Below are positions 7,427 through 17,669 of a stretch of 64,000 bases of DNA, one piece after another. The stretch is taken from the NCBI RefSeq assembly GCF_000429625.1, contig NZ_KE386928.1, positions 101,913 to 165,912 of the forward strand, in the 5' to 3' direction. A program made the position numbers and the translations under genes. Origin of the DNA: Azospirillum halopraeferens DSM 3675 (GTDB lineage Bacteria; Pseudomonadota; Alphaproteobacteria; Azospirillales; Azospirillaceae). How positions within the stretch are numbered: position 1 is the stretch's first letter; every line of letters starts with the position of its first letter. The notes beneath the pieces were generated by a model. That model worked only from the letters and a program-made list of their open reading frames with translations, had not been told where the DNA came from and searched no databases.

Positions 7427-8437
7427 CTACCGGGTCAGCGCCACCACCATCTGCATGACCGCGGCGATCTGGGCACCGGCCCGGGTGGCGTAGGCGGGCC
7501 CGGTGTAGCCCCACCAGTCCCAGCAGGCGTCCGGGTTGTAGGGGATGGCGGTCGCCTGGACCCGCGGGTACAGCACGACGATGCGGTTGGCATCCGCCCA
7601 GCGGTTGTAGCCCGCCGCCCGGTGCCAGGCGGCGGGATCGTCCGGTGCGGCGACCGGGCAGCCGTGGAAGGCGATGTGCAGCCGGCAGCCGGCGCGGATC
7701 GGGCAGTCGGCCGGGACGTACAGGTGCCCGGTGTCCGCCAGGCCGGTGAAGGCATCGGCGAAGGCGCGCTGGTCGAAGGCCAGCAGCCGCCCGGACAGCT
7801 CCGCCGACGGCGGCTTCAGCGGGCCGTGCAGCCGCTCCAGGATCGCCCCGGCCATGTCATAGGGCCGATCGCCGACCAGGCAGCGGTTGAGGTGCGGCGG
7901 CGCCGAGGCGGTGCAGGGCAGGGACGCGTCGGGGGTGAGGAAGCCATGGCCGGCGCGCAGGTCGCTCACGTACTCCAGGTTCGCTTCCGGAACCCGGGCG
8001 AGGCGGTAGAAGTCGCGCACGGCGTCCATCGCCGCCCGGGTGACCGTGTCGTCCACGGTGCCGCTGAACAGATAGACCCGCGTCCGGCGCAGGGTCTCCA
8101 GCGGATCGATCTCGCCCTCCGCCGCCAGCCCGCGCGCACTCCAGTAGAGATGGCGCGCGTTGGGCGGTGTCTCGGCCACGCCCCGGCAGACCGGCCGGTG
8201 GGCCGCCTCGCCGCCGGCACAGAAATAGGGCCCGCCCGCAACGATCCCCGCGCCGATGACGCTCTCGGAATGGGCGACGTGCATCTGCATGGCCATGAAG
8301 GCGCCCGCCGACAGGCCCGACACCGAGACCTGCGAGGGGTCCAGCCGCAGGGCCGGCACCGGCCCGGCCGCGGTGGCCGCGGCGGCGGGGAGCAGCAGGG
8401 CCAGGCTCAGGACGATCGCCAGGCGCAATAATCCCAT
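7427..8437 (-). CDS. Secreted PHB depolymerase-family esterase
   Basis: 336 residues. A classical signal peptide (MGLLRLAIVLSLALLLPAAA, cleavage near residue 24) is followed by an alpha/beta hydrolase with the nucleophile Ser43 in GLSAGAF, unusually close to the mature N terminus as in the short extracellular poly(3-hydroxybutyrate) depolymerases of this family. The downstream FHGC and DACWDWWGY segments are also typical. Several Cys pairs suggest disulfides in the periplasm or outside the cell. It probably hydrolyses PHB or a related ester. It stands alone between the Ntn hydrolase (convergent) and hutH (same strand, 111 bp away). Confidence 0.82.
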   Translation of the reverse strand: MGLLRLAIVLSLALLLPAAAATAAGPVPALRLDPSQVSVSGLSAGAFMAMQMHVAHSESVIGAGIVAGGPYFCAGGEAAHRPVCRGVAETPPNARHLYWSARGLAAEGEIDPLETLRRTRVYLFSGTVDDTVTRAAMDAVRDFYRLARVPEANLEYVSDLRAGHGFLTPDASLPCTASAPPHLNRCLVGDRPYDMAGAILERLHGPLKPPSAELSGRLLAFDQRAFADAFTGLADTGHLYVPADCPIRAGCRLHIAFHGCPVAAPDDPAAWHRAAGYNRWADANRIVVLYPRVQATAIPYNPDACWDWWGYTGPAYATRAGAQIAAVMQMVVALTR

Positions 8438-8548
8438 GGTTCGCCGACCTGCCGCTTCGCTTCCGGGTGGATGGGGCGATCCTATGCAAAAGAATGGCCG
8501 GGAAATCCACCGGAATCCGCAGGCGGCGTCGCCGTCATGGGGCAGTAT

Positions 8549-10087
8549 TCAGGGCCGCCCGGGCAGCAGCCCGTCGCCGACCGCGTCATGGAAGGCGCCT
8601 TCGACGATCATCGCCTTCGCCGCGGCGATGTCCGGCGCCATCCGGCGGTCCCGGTCGAAAGGCGGGACGCGGGCGCGCAGCCGCGCCATGGCGTCGGCCA
8701 GCGCCGGCGCGGTGGTCAGCGGCGCCCGGAGGTCGATGCCCTGGGCCGCCGCCAGCAGCTCCACCGCCACGATGCCGGCGAGGTTGTCGGCCATCTCCAG
8801 CAGGCGGCGCGCCGCGTGGGTGGCCATGGAGACGTGGTCCTCCTGGTTGGCGGAGGTGGGCAGGCTGTCGACGCAGGCGGGGTGGGCGAGCTGCTTGTTC
8901 TCGCTGGCCAGCGCCGCCGCGGTGACCTGGGCGATCATGAAGCCGCTGTTCAGCCCCGGCTCGCGGATCAGGAAGGCGGGCAGGCCGGACAGGGCGGGAT
9001 CCATCAGCAGCGCGGTGCGCCGTTCCGACAGGGCGCCGGTCTCGGCGATGGCCAGGGCCAGAACGTCGGCGGCCATGGCCACGGGTTCGGCGTGGAAGTT
9101 GCCGCCCGACAGGATCTCCCCGTCGGCGGGAAAGACCAGAGGGTTGTCGGAGACCGCGTTGGCCTCGCGCTCCAGCACGCCGGCGGCGAAGCGCAGATGG
9201 TCCAGCACCGCCCCCATCACCTGGGGCTGGCAGCGCAGCGAATAGGGGTCCTGCACCGTGCCGTGGTCGCCGCGGTGGCTGTTGCGGATGCCGCTGCCGG
9301 CCAGCAGCCGGCGGTAGACCGCCGCCACGTCGGCCTGGCCGGGCTGGCCGCGCGCCGCATGGATGCGCGCATCGAACGGCCCGTCGCTGCCCAGGGCGGC
9401 GTCGACGCTGAGCGCCCCCGCCACCACGGCGGCCGCGAAGGCGTCCTCCAGGGCGAACAGGCCCAGCAGAGCCAGGGCCGTCGACACCTGCGTGCCGTTG
9501 AGGAGCGCCAGCCCCTCCTTGGCTTCCAGCTCCAGCGGCTCCAGCCCGGCGCGGGCCAGGGCGGCGGTGGCCGGCAGCCGCTCGCCGTCCACGTCGGCCT
9601 CGCCCACCCCGATCAGCACCCCCGACAGGTGGGCCAGCGGCGCCAGATCGCCGGAGGCGCCGACCGAGCCCTTGGCCGGCACCACCGGCAGCACGCCGCG
9701 GTCGTACAGCGCGATCAGCGCGTCGATGACAGCGCCGCGCACGCCGGAATGGCCGCGGGCCAGCGCGTTGACCTTCAGCGCCAGGATGAGCCGCACCGCC
9801 GCGCCCGGCAGGTCGGGACCGGTGCCGGCGCTGTGGGACAGCACCAGCCGGCGCTGCAACTCGCGCACCCGGTCGGGCGGGATGCGCCGGCGCGCCAGCA
9901 GCCCGAAGCCGGTGTTGACGCCGTACACCGCCCGTTCCCCCGCCGCCGCGGCGGCAACCGTGCGCGCCGCCGCGTCGATGCCGGCGCCCGCCGCGGGGTC
10001 GAGGCGCAGCGTTCCGCCGGGGCGGGCCAGGCGCCGCAGATCCGCCGGCGAGAGGGTGCCGGGGGTGAGAAGGAAGGGGTCGGTCAT
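8549..10087 (-). CDS. hutH: Histidine ammonia-lyase
   Basis: 512 residues, the normal length. The Ala144-Ser145-Gly146 triplet in [14 protein letters not shown] forms the MIO electrophile; Tyr55 in YGVNTGFG and the NPLVF and QEDHVSM motifs are also present. It deaminates histidine to urocanate, the first step of histidine use. The other hut genes (hutU, hutI, hutG) are not beside it, so the gene is detached from its pathway here or serves another role. Family members that act on Phe or Tyr are similar, but the overall sequence is of HutH type. Confidence 0.93.
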   Translation of the reverse strand: MTDPFLLTPGTLSPADLRRLARPGGTLRLDPAAGAGIDAAARTVAAAAAGERAVYGVNTGFGLLARRRIPPDRVRELQRRLVLSHSAGTGPDLPGAAVRLILALKVNALARGHSGVRGAVIDALIALYDRGVLPVVPAKGSVGASGDLAPLAHLSGVLIGVGEADVDGERLPATAALARAGLEPLELEAKEGLALLNGTQVSTALALLGLFALEDAFAAAVVAGALSVDAALGSDGPFDARIHAARGQPGQADVAAVYRRLLAGSGIRNSHRGDHGTVQDPYSLRCQPQVMGAVLDHLRFAAGVLEREANAVSDNPLVFPADGEILSGGNFHAEPVAMAADVLALAIAETGALSERRTALLMDPALSGLPAFLIREPGLNSGFMIAQVTAAALASENKQLAHPACVDSLPTSANQEDHVSMATHAARRLLEMADNLAGIVAVELLAAAQGIDLRAPLTTAPALADAMARLRARVPPFDRDRRMAPDIAAAKAMIVEGAFHDAVGDGLLPGRP

Positions 10088-10298
10088 GGGCGCCTCTCGG
10101 GGTGGGGGCGTGCGGCCGGGCTCACGCCATCGACCTTGAACATGAGCATCCCCGGGCGGGGACGCAAATGGGCAAGTTTCGGTGGCAATGATGTGATGTT
10201 CGGCAATTTTAATATCTCATTTACCACGACGGCGCCCAATCGGGGTCCGCGCGTCCACCGGCCTGAGTGGCGACGCGGCGCACAGTGGAGGATACTTC

Positions 10299-12083
10299 AT
10301 GCCATCCAAGACCCGGCCGTCGGCCACCCCCGGAGATGCCGCCCCCGCACCCGCCACCGCTTCCCCCGGTGAAGACGCGCGGTCGAGCTTCGGCAGCCGC
10401 TATTTCGTCCGGATCCTGGTCGCAACGTTCGTGTTCAGCGCGGCCATCAACATCCTGATGCTCGGCGTACCGCTCTATTCGCTGCAGGTCTTCACGCGGG
10501 CGATCCCGTCCGGCAACGTCGACACGCTGGTGATGCTGACCATCATCACCGTGATGATCCTGTGCATGATCGGCCTGCTGGAGGTCGTGCGGTCCCGGGT
10601 GCTGACGCGCACCGCCAACGCTCTGGAGGTGGCCTGGCGCCGCCGGCTGGGGGCGGAGGCGCTGGAATCCGCCGCCCGCGGCCGGCCGGATACGCAACCG
10701 CTGGGCGACCTGACCGAGGTGCGCGGCGCCCTGACGCGGCCGACCTTCGGTGCGGTGATGGACCTGCCGTGGACGCCGCTGTACGTGATCGGCATCTGGC
10801 TGATCCACCCGCTGCTGGGTGGTCTGATGCTGGGTGCCATGCTGATCCTGGTGGCGTTGGGCTGGATCGGCCATCTCGCCGGCAAGGAACCGGCCGAGGA
10901 TGCCCGCCTGCCCGCCGCCCGCGCGCAGCGTCTGTTCGACGCTCTGCAGTCCCGCGCCGGCACCGCCCGCGCCATGCGCATGGCGCCGGCCGTGCTCGAC
11001 GCGGTGAGCCGCGACAGCCTGACCACCGCGGCCCTGCACGGTCGTGCCGGTGAGCGCGCCGCCATCGTCCTGGCCGCCACCAAATGGGTGCGCTACCTCC
11101 TGCAGGTCGTCGTCACCGGCGTCGGCGCCTGGCTGGTGATCGACAACCATCTCAGCTTCGGCGGCATGATCGCCACCTCGATGCTGGTCGCCCGCGGCAT
11201 GGCGGCGGTGGAGCAGGTGGCCGGGTCGTGGACGTCGATGGTGAAGTCGCTGGAATCCTGGAACCGCCTGGCGCCGGTGCTCAAGCGCCTGTCGCGGGAG
11301 CCGGAGCGCGTCGCCGTCAATGTCGGGCCGGAGCGCCTGACGGTGGAGAACGTGCTGTTCGTCTCGCCGCGCGACCAGAAGCCGATCCTGCGCGCCGTGT
11401 CCTTCGCGGTGGAGCCGGGCGAGACGGTGTGCATCGTCGGCGCCAACCGCTCCGGCAAGTCGGTGCTGGCGCGCCTGTTGGCCGGTGCGCAGGTGCCGTC
11501 CGCCGGCACGCTGCGCCTGGGCGGGCTGGCCGTGGCCTCCCTCAACCCCAAGGACCCGCGCACCGCGATCGGCTTCATGCCCCAGCAGGTGGACCTGCTG
11601 CCCGGCACCATTGCCGAGAACATCGCCCGCTTCCTGGAGGCCGAGCCCGAGGAGGTCGCCGAGGCGGCCCGGCGCGCCGGCATCCACGACTGGGTCGAAA
11701 GCCTGGCCCAGGGCTACGAGACCGAGGTCCACGACGTCCACTCGCCGCTCAGCGGGGCCGCCGTGCAGCTTCTCGGTCTGGCCCGCGCCGGCTTCGGCGA
11801 TCCCGCCATGATCGTGCTGGACGAGCCGACGGCCGGCCTGGACGAAGAGGGCGTGGCGGCCGTCCGCCAATTCCTCGCCGATGCCCGCGAGCGCGGCATC
11901 ACCACCATCGTGCTGAGCCACCAGCCGACCTTCTTCGAGCAGGCCGACAAGGTCTTCGTCCTGAAGAACGGCATGGCCATGGACGTGTCGCCGCGCCGGG
12001 CCGAGGCGGCGGGCAACCCGGCCGCCGTCGGGCACCTGCACCCCGTGGCGGGCCCCCGCCGCGCCGCGCCGGCCGCCGGCTGA
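10299..12083 (+). CDS. Type I secretion system permease/ATPase (PrtD-like)
   Basis: 594 residues. The N-terminal half has ABC exporter membrane segments (from FVRILVATFVFSAAINILML on); the ATPase half has Walker A GANRSGKS (about 380), a signature that reads LSGAA rather than LSGGQ (about 483), and Walker B MIVLDEP (about 505). GGAGG precedes the ATG. It is the inner-membrane pump of a type I secretion system, with the HlyD-like adaptor gene 25 bp downstream. Neither an RTX-type substrate nor a TolC-like outer-membrane protein is encoded nearby. Confidence 0.88.
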   Translation: MPSKTRPSATPGDAAPAPATASPGEDARSSFGSRYFVRILVATFVFSAAINILMLGVPLYSLQVFTRAIPSGNVDTLVMLTIITVMILCMIGLLEVVRSRVLTRTANALEVAWRRRLGAEALESAARGRPDTQPLGDLTEVRGALTRPTFGAVMDLPWTPLYVIGIWLIHPLLGGLMLGAMLILVALGWIGHLAGKEPAEDARLPAARAQRLFDALQSRAGTARAMRMAPAVLDAVSRDSLTTAALHGRAGERAAIVLAATKWVRYLLQVVVTGVGAWLVIDNHLSFGGMIATSMLVARGMAAVEQVAGSWTSMVKSLESWNRLAPVLKRLSREPERVAVNVGPERLTVENVLFVSPRDQKPILRAVSFAVEPGETVCIVGANRSGKSVLARLLAGAQVPSAGTLRLGGLAVASLNPKDPRTAIGFMPQQVDLLPGTIAENIARFLEAEPEEVAEAARRAGIHDWVESLAQGYETEVHDVHSPLSGAAVQLLGLARAGFGDPAMIVLDEPTAGLDEEGVAAVRQFLADARERGITTIVLSHQPTFFEQADKVFVLKNGMAMDVSPRRAEAAGNPAAVGHLHPVAGPRRAAPAAG

Positions 12084-12108
12084 TCCCACGCGAACGAGGA
12101 GCATTCCC

Positions 12109-13431
12109 ATGAGCACGCTGAGCAAGATGTGCGCCCTGATCCCCGAAACCGGCGTGCGCGGCCTGCTGCTGGGCGGCTGCGCGGTGCTGGCGATCGGCTT
12201 CGGCGGCATGACCGCCTGGGCGTCCCTGGCCCCGCTGCACAGCGCAGTGTCGGCCGCCGGGGCGCTGGCCCCCGAGACCGGCCGCAAGGTGGTCCGCCAC
12301 CCCGACGGCGGGGAGATCGCCGAGGTCCTGGTGCGCGAGGGTGCCAGGGTCGAGGCCGGGGCCGTCCTGCTGCGCCTGGACAGCACCGAGGCGGCGACGC
12401 GGCTGGAGATGCTGACCGGCTCCTGGCTCGACGCCCTGGCGCTCAAGGCGCGCCTGACCGCGGAACTGCTGGACCACGACGCCATCGAGTGGCCGCCGGA
12501 GCTGCTGGAGCGGCGCGACCGCGACACGGCCGCCGCCAAGGTCATCGAGAACCAGCAGACCCTGTTCGAGGTACGCCGCACCCAGATGGAAACCGAGGAA
12601 CGGCTGATCGAGGAGCGTGTCGCCACGCTGGACCGCGAAGCCGTCAGCCTGGGGGAACAGCGCGCCTTCCTGACCCGCGAGATCGAGCTGATCACCGACG
12701 ATCTGCGCATCACCGCGGATCTGCTGAAGCGGGGCAACGCCACCCGCACCAAGCTGGTGGAGCAGCAGAAGGAGGAGGCGCGCCTGAGGGGCCGCGACCA
12801 TGAACTGGAGGCGGACATCGCCCGCATCCGGCAGCAGTCGGTCGAGGCACGGGCCGACGTGGCCAAGCGCCGCAACGACTTCCGCGAGAAGGTGCTGGTG
12901 GAGCTGGAGAAGGCCCGCGCCGACGCGGCGCGCTTCGCCGAGCAGATCCGCGACGCCCGCAACCGCCTGGCCAACCGCGACATCAAGGCGCCCGACGCCG
13001 GCACCGTGGTGATGCACGCCAACCCCGTCGCGGGCGGCATGGTCGCGGCCAACGAGCCGATCCTCGACATCGTGCCCGACAGCCGTGACCTGCTGGCCGA
13101 AGTGCGGGTGCAGCCCCGCGACATCAAGTCGGTGTTCCCCGACATGCCCGTGGAGGTGACGCTGACCTCCTACGACAGCCGGGTCATCGGCTCGCTCGAC
13201 GGGCGGGTGGAGTACGTGTCGGCCGACCGCATGACCGACGCGGCGTCGCGCCAGGACTATTACCTGGTGCGCATCCGCCTGGACGGCGCCGACCCCCATC
13301 AGGTGAAGAACCTCACCATCAAGCCCGGCATGCCCGTCGAGGCCCGCATCATCCTCTCCGCCCGCACACCGCTCGACTACCTGATCACGCCGCTGGCCAA
13401 CTCCTACAACAAGGCGTTCATCCAGGAGTGA
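12109..13431 (+). CDS. HlyD-family periplasmic adaptor of type I secretion
   Basis: 440 residues. One N-terminal membrane anchor (about 15-45), a biotinyl-lipoyl half motif (HPDGGEIAEVLVREGARVEA), a long alpha-helical hairpin (about 100-300, rich in Glu/Arg/Ala), the second lipoyl half (NRDIKAPDAGTVV) and a beta-barrel domain. It bridges the ABC pump to an outer-membrane channel. AACGAGGAG lies before the ATG. Co-transcribed with the ATPase gene. Confidence 0.9.
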   Translation: MSTLSKMCALIPETGVRGLLLGGCAVLAIGFGGMTAWASLAPLHSAVSAAGALAPETGRKVVRHPDGGEIAEVLVREGARVEAGAVLLRLDSTEAATRLEMLTGSWLDALALKARLTAELLDHDAIEWPPELLERRDRDTAAAKVIENQQTLFEVRRTQMETEERLIEERVATLDREAVSLGEQRAFLTREIELITDDLRITADLLKRGNATRTKLVEQQKEEARLRGRDHELEADIARIRQQSVEARADVAKRRNDFREKVLVELEKARADAARFAEQIRDARNRLANRDIKAPDAGTVVMHANPVAGGMVAANEPILDIVPDSRDLLAEVRVQPRDIKSVFPDMPVEVTLTSYDSRVIGSLDGRVEYVSADRMTDAASRQDYYLVRIRLDGADPHQVKNLTIKPGMPVEARIILSARTPLDYLITPLANSYNKAFIQE

Positions 13432-13504
13432 TGGGGAGGTGGCCGGGGCCCGGAGCGGGAGGGCAAGGGCCGCGTCTCGCCACCGGCGCCGACGGCCGCC
13501 GCGC

Positions 13505-14368
13505 TCACGGCGCGAACGCGATCTCCGTCACCCGGCCGCGCCAGAACGGATAGAGCGTTCCTCCCGCCGCGCGGGCGATCATGAAGCCCATGGGGATCAT
13601 CATCCCGTCCACGAGGCGGTAGTCGGTGCGCGTCACGTGCTCGCCGGAGCCGTGGTAGGGGGTGCCGAGGTCGCCGTCGGCCTCGGCATCGAAACGCTCC
13701 AGGCTGCCGTCGGGGCGGAAGGTGGCGATCAGGGACGCCTCCCGGCCGCCGGCGGACACGACGGCGCGGGCGCGGCGGTCGTCCACCGCTTCCCAGCGCA
13801 CCGGACCGCCGGGCAGCAGGGCCGCGGGATAGAGCGGGCTTTCCAGCAGCCAGCGGCGCAGCGAGATGCGGTTCAGCTCGTTGTTGGCGCGCTCCTCCAT
13901 CACCGTCACGGCGGAGAGGATCTTCGCCTTCATCTCCATGTCCCCGTCGGCGAAGACGTCGTAGGCGCGCGCCCACAGGCCGGGTCCCACCGGCGTCGTC
14001 GCCGCGAACAGCAGCGCCGGCGTGCCGACGGCGATGGTCTGCTCCGCCGTCGTCGGCGCGAAGCCCTCGGTGCGCGGCCGGCGGAACTCCCCCTCCATGG
14101 CCAGGGTGACCGTGCGCAAGGGGCGGGGTGGTTCCGGGAAGGCGAAGCGCAGGTAGGCCCGCACCGGGTCGGGCAGGGCGGCGATGGCCGCCGCGTCCGG
14201 CACGGGGGAGGGAGCGGGCATCGCCGCCGCGCGCACCGCGTCGGCGTGGGCGGTGATGGTGGCCTCCGTCCGCGCGGCGGCGATGCCGACCGCAGCGGCG
14301 GCGCCGGCGGCCAGGGCGGCCGGCAGGGCGAGGGCGAGAATCAGGGTGCGTCGGCGGGGCGGGCGCAT
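13505..14368 (-). CDS. DUF6544-like exported/anchored protein
   Basis: 287 residues from ATG 14368, chosen for GAGGAG just upstream; the frame is open further back inside the TetR gene. An N-terminal hydrophobic helix (LILALALPAALAAGAAAAVG) acts as signal or anchor. The body has features I associate with DUF6544/6920 proteins (LPDPVRAYLRFA; LAMEGEFR; MEMKAKILS; YPAALLPGGPVRWEAVDD). Its function is unknown. It overlaps the tetR gene by 28 bases, so the pair form one unit and this is a likely target of that repressor. Confidence 0.7.
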   Translation of the reverse strand: MRPPRRRTLILALALPAALAAGAAAAVGIAAARTEATITAHADAVRAAAMPAPSPVPDAAAIAALPDPVRAYLRFAFPEPPRPLRTVTLAMEGEFRRPRTEGFAPTTAEQTIAVGTPALLFAATTPVGPGLWARAYDVFADGDMEMKAKILSAVTVMEERANNELNRISLRRWLLESPLYPAALLPGGPVRWEAVDDRRARAVVSAGGREASLIATFRPDGSLERFDAEADGDLGTPYHGSGEHVTRTDYRLVDGMMIPMGFMIARAAGGTLYPFWRGRVTEIAFAP

Positions 14369-14991
14369 GGGGACTCCTCGGTGCGGGTGGCGGCGATCAG
14401 GGTCATGATGGTGTCGACCGTCGCCGCCGCGAGGGCGGGGTGGTCGTGGCCGTCGGCCGGCGTGCGGCCGGTGAGCATCAGGGAGGCGGCGCCGTGGACC
14501 GCCGACCACAGGGTGAAGGCGACCAGCGCCGGGTCGCGGCCGGGCAGGTAGCCGGCCGCCTGGCAGGCGGCGACGGCACCGCGCAGCGCGTCCAGCGTCC
14601 GGCGCCCGGGGTCGCCGGCGAACGGGTTGTCCTCCAGCCCGGCGTCCGCCGGGGGATCGAACATCAGCCGGTACAGCGCCGGATTCTCCAGGGCGAAGCG
14701 CACATAGGCGATGCCGCCCTCGCGCAGGCGGGCGAACGCGTCGCCGTCGGTGCGCGCCGCCACCGCCAGCTTTTCGGCGTACAGCCGTTCGAACCCGGCG
14801 TCGTGCACGGCCCGCAGCAGGGCGTTCCGGTTGCGGAAATGGCCGTAGAGGGCGGGCGCACGGCAGCCCACGGCCGCCGCCACCTCGGCCAGCGTGATCT
14901 CCGCCACGCCGCGGCTTGCCAGCAGACGAACGGTTTCCTCCACCGCACGGCGGGGGATGTCGAGCGCCTGGTCCTTGCGCGGGCGGGCCAT
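14341..14991 (-). CDS. TetR/AcrR-family transcriptional regulator
   Basis: 216 residues. N-terminal helix-turn-helix (VAEITLAEVAAAVGCRAPALYGHF), then a ligand-binding domain of the WHG type (YVRFALENPALYRLMFD; TLWSAVHGAASLML). It probably represses itself and the DUF6544-like gene with which it overlaps. The AT-rich stretch just upstream (15010-15035) is the likely operator and promoter zone, shared with the divergent lpd gene. The ligand is unknown. Confidence 0.88.
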   Translation of the reverse strand: MARPRKDQALDIPRRAVEETVRLLASRGVAEITLAEVAAAVGCRAPALYGHFRNRNALLRAVHDAGFERLYAEKLAVAARTDGDAFARLREGGIAYVRFALENPALYRLMFDPPADAGLEDNPFAGDPGRRTLDALRGAVAACQAAGYLPGRDPALVAFTLWSAVHGAASLMLTGRTPADGHDHPALAAATVDTIMTLIAATRTEESPCARPADAP

Positions 14992-15203
14992 GATCTCTCT
15001 GCGGCAGAATAATTGAATGAGATTAATTTATTCGGATTCAGTTATCCGGTCAAGGGCAGCGAAGCCGGGCCGCGGCACTCCCGTTCGGCGATTCGCCCGT
15101 TGCGCGTTGCAGCGGAGGGGGGCATAAATCGCGGCGCATTCCTCCCCCGCGCACGGGGGGCTTCCGGAAACACCTGCACAAGAACGGCGGAAGGAAAAGC
15201 CCC

Positions 15204-16610
15204 ATGGCTGAGAGCACTTACGACGTCGTCGTCATCGGCGGCGGTCCCGGCGGTTATGTGTGCGCGATCCGCGCCGCGCAGCTCGGGTTCAAGGTGGCGT
15301 GCGTGGAAAAGCGCAGCGCGCTGGGCGGCACCTGCCTGAACGTCGGCTGCATCCCGTCGAAGGCCCTGCTCTCGGCCTCGGAGAAGTTCGAGGAGGCCAG
15401 GCACGGCCTCGCCCGCTTCGGCGTCAAGGTGTCGGGGGTCGAACTCGACCTGCCCGGCATGATGAAGCACAAGGACGACGTCGTTAAGGCCAACACCGGC
15501 GGCATCGAGTTCCTGTTCAAGAAGCACAAGATCGCCTGGATCAAGGGCGCCGGCCGCATCACCGGGTCCAACACCGTGGCGGTGGACGGCGAGGCGCCGG
15601 CCACCCTGACGGCCTCCAAAGCCATCGTCATCGCCACCGGCTCCGAGGTCACGCCGCTGCCGGGCCTCACCATCGACGAGACCGCGATCGTCTCCTCCAC
15701 CGGTGCGCTCGCCCTGCCGGAGGTTCCCAAGCGCCTGGTGGTCATCGGCGGCGGCGTCATCGGGCTGGAGCTGGGGTCGGTGTGGGCCCGCCTGGGCGCG
15801 CAGGTCACCGTGGTGGAGTTCCTCGACCGCATCCTGCCCACCATGGACGGCGAGGTGTCCAAGCAGACGCAGCGCATCCTGGCCAAGCAGGGCATGACCT
15901 TCAAGCTGGGCGCCAAGGTGACGGGCGCGGCCTCCGGCGAGTCGGGTGTCGCCCTGACGGTCGAGCCGGCGGCGGGCGGTGCGGCCGAGACCATCGAGGC
16001 CGACGTGGTGCTGGTGGCCATCGGCCGCCGTGCCTATACCGAGGGGCTGGGCCTGGCCGAGGCCGGGGTGGAGACCGACGAGCGCGGCCGCGTCCGCATC
16101 GACGACCACTTCCGCACCACGGTGCCGGGCATCTACGCCATCGGCGACGTGGTGGTCGGCCCGATGCTGGCCCACAAGGCCGAGGAGGAGGGCGTGGCCC
16201 TGGCGGAGATGCTGGCCGGCCAGCACGGCCACGTGAACTACGACGTCATCCCCGGCGTCGTCTACACCTGGCCCGAGGTCGCCGCGGTCGGCAAGTCCGA
16301 GGAGGAGCTGAAGGCCGCCGGCGTGGCGTACAAGGCCGGCAAGTTCCCCTTCACCGCCAACGGCCGCGCCCGCGCCATGAACGCCACCGACGGCTTCATC
16401 AAGATCCTGGCCGACGCCCGCACCGACAAGGTCCTGGGCGTCCACATGATCGGCCCGAACGTGTCGGAGATGGTGGCCGAACTGGCGCTGGCCATGGAGT
16501 TCGGGGCGTCCGCCGAGGACATCGCCCGCACCTGCCACGCCCACCCGACCCTCAGCGAGGCCACCAAGGAGGCGGCCCTGGCCGTCGACGGGCGCCCGCT
16601 GCACATGTGA
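15204..16610 (+). CDS. lpdA: Dihydrolipoyl dehydrogenase (E3)
   Basis: 468 residues, full length. FAD-binding GGGPGGY, the redox disulfide Cys44/Cys49 in [13 protein letters not shown], a second NAD-binding [10 protein letters not shown], and the C-terminal His-Glu pair in HAHPTLSEA. It reoxidises dihydrolipoyl groups in 2-oxoacid dehydrogenase complexes. It stands alone here, without E1/E2 genes, so it may be the general E3 or a copy separated from its complex. A strong hairpin follows the stop. Confidence 0.95.
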   Translation: MAESTYDVVVIGGGPGGYVCAIRAAQLGFKVACVEKRSALGGTCLNVGCIPSKALLSASEKFEEARHGLARFGVKVSGVELDLPGMMKHKDDVVKANTGGIEFLFKKHKIAWIKGAGRITGSNTVAVDGEAPATLTASKAIVIATGSEVTPLPGLTIDETAIVSSTGALALPEVPKRLVVIGGGVIGLELGSVWARLGAQVTVVEFLDRILPTMDGEVSKQTQRILAKQGMTFKLGAKVTGAASGESGVALTVEPAAGGAAETIEADVVLVAIGRRAYTEGLGLAEAGVETDERGRVRIDDHFRTTVPGIYAIGDVVVGPMLAHKAEEEGVALAEMLAGQHGHVNYDVIPGVVYTWPEVAAVGKSEEELKAAGVAYKAGKFPFTANGRARAMNATDGFIKILADARTDKVLGVHMIGPNVSEMVAELALAMEFGASAEDIARTCHAHPTLSEATKEAALAVDGRPLHM

Positions 16611-16617
16611 ACCGCAC

Positions 16618-16651
16618 GGCCGGTCCCCGTCGGCGGCGGCGGGGACCGGCC
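16618..16651 (+). terminator. Hairpin after lpdA (12-bp perfect stem)
   Basis: Arms 16618-16629 and 16640-16651 are exact reverse complements around a 10-base loop, 8 bases after the lpdA stop. Only a weak T stretch (ATTCC) follows, so it may be a T-poor terminator or an mRNA 3'-end stabiliser. Confidence 0.5.
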
Positions 16652-16706
16652 ATTCCATCGTTGTCCGGACGCCCTCCGGCGGGGCCCTCACGGTCCCGGT
16701 GCGGCG

Positions 16707-17669
16707 CTACTCCCGCCGCCGGGCGCGCGGGTGGGTGCCGGCGTAGACGGTGAAGAGCTGTTCGTTCTCCACGTCGGTGTAGCGCTGGGTGGTGGACAGC
16801 GACGCGTGGCCCAGCAGGTCCTGGATGGCGCGCAGGTCACCGCCGCCGGCCAGCAGGTGGGTGGCGAAGCTGTGGCGTAGCGCGTGCGGCGTCGCGGTGT
16901 CCGGCAGGCCGAGCAGCCGGCGCAGGTGCTGCATCCGGCGCTGGGCGATGGCGGGGTTGAGCGGGCCGCCGCGCACGCCCGTGAACAGCGGCCCGTCCGG
17001 TCCGTGGCGGTGCGGGCACAGGTCGAGATAGGCGCGTACGGCCTCGTTCACCGCCGGCAGCACCGGCACGATCCGCTCCTTGCGGCCCTTGCCCAGCACC
17101 CGCAGCGTGTCGCCCAGCGGCGCGTCGCGCCGGGTCAGCCCCAGCGCTTCGGCGATGCGCAGGCCGCAGCCGTACAGCACGGTGAACAGCGCCCGGTCGC
17201 GCGCGCCCACCCATGGCGCGTCCGCCTCCTCCCCCGCCGCGTCCAGCAGCGTGGCGGCGTCCGCCTCGCTGAGGGGACGCGGCATCGGGCGCTTGGCGCG
17301 CGGGGTGGCCAGGGAGGCGATGGCCGGGTTGTGCAGCCGGCCGGACCGGTCCAGCCAGCGGAACAGGTTGCGCACCGCCGCCAGGGCCCGCGCCCGGCTG
17401 GCGGCGCACAGGCCGTCGCCGGCCCGCCGGGCGAGCCAGGCCCGGAAATCCATGGCCCGGAGGTCGCCCAGGTCGTTCAGCGACGGCGGGGCACCGCGGT
17501 ATTCGGTGAGGAAGGCCAGGAACACGGCGACGTCGCCGACGTAGGCGGCCAGAGTGTGGGGCGACACGCCCTTCTCGCTCTCCAGCCAGCGCCGCCAGTG
17601 CGCCAGCGCCTCCTGCACGTCGGGGCGCGCGGAGAATCCGAGGACGGGCGTGGCGTCCGAGGGGCTCAC
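16707..17669 (-). CDS. xerC: Tyrosine recombinase XerC
   Basis: 320 residues from GTG 17669, which overlaps the DUF484 gene stop (GTGA); the frame extends further but only within that neighbour. N-terminal SAM-like domain, then the catalytic domain with Arg171 (GLRIAE), Lys near 194-197 (GKGRKER), His262/Arg265 (HALRHS), His288 (LGHAS) and the nucleophile Tyr297 (TQRYTDV). It resolves chromosome dimers at dif with XerD. The DUF484-xerC order is conserved in many Proteobacteria, which supports XerC rather than a mobile-element integrase. Confidence 0.93.
   Translation of the reverse strand: MSPSDATPVLGFSARPDVQEALAHWRRWLESEKGVSPHTLAAYVGDVAVFLAFLTEYRGAPPSLNDLGDLRAMDFRAWLARRAGDGLCAASRARALAAVRNLFRWLDRSGRLHNPAIASLATPRAKRPMPRPLSEADAATLLDAAGEEADAPWVGARDRALFTVLYGCGLRIAEALGLTRRDAPLGDTLRVLGKGRKERIVPVLPAVNEAVRAYLDLCPHRHGPDGPLFTGVRGGPLNPAIAQRRMQHLRRLLGLPDTATPHALRHSFATHLLAGGGDLRAIQDLLGHASLSTTQRYTDVENEQLFTVYAGTHPRARRRE

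Noticed and set aside
10221-13145. 974-codon minus-strand frame opposite the type I secretion genes
   Set aside because: Ser/Arg-rich shadow; ABC and HlyD motifs lie on the plus strand.
16707-17669. Tyrosine recombinase as a sign of an integrated mobile element
   Set aside because: Conserved DUF484-xerC order, no attachment repeats, no phage or plasmid genes around: it is housekeeping XerC.
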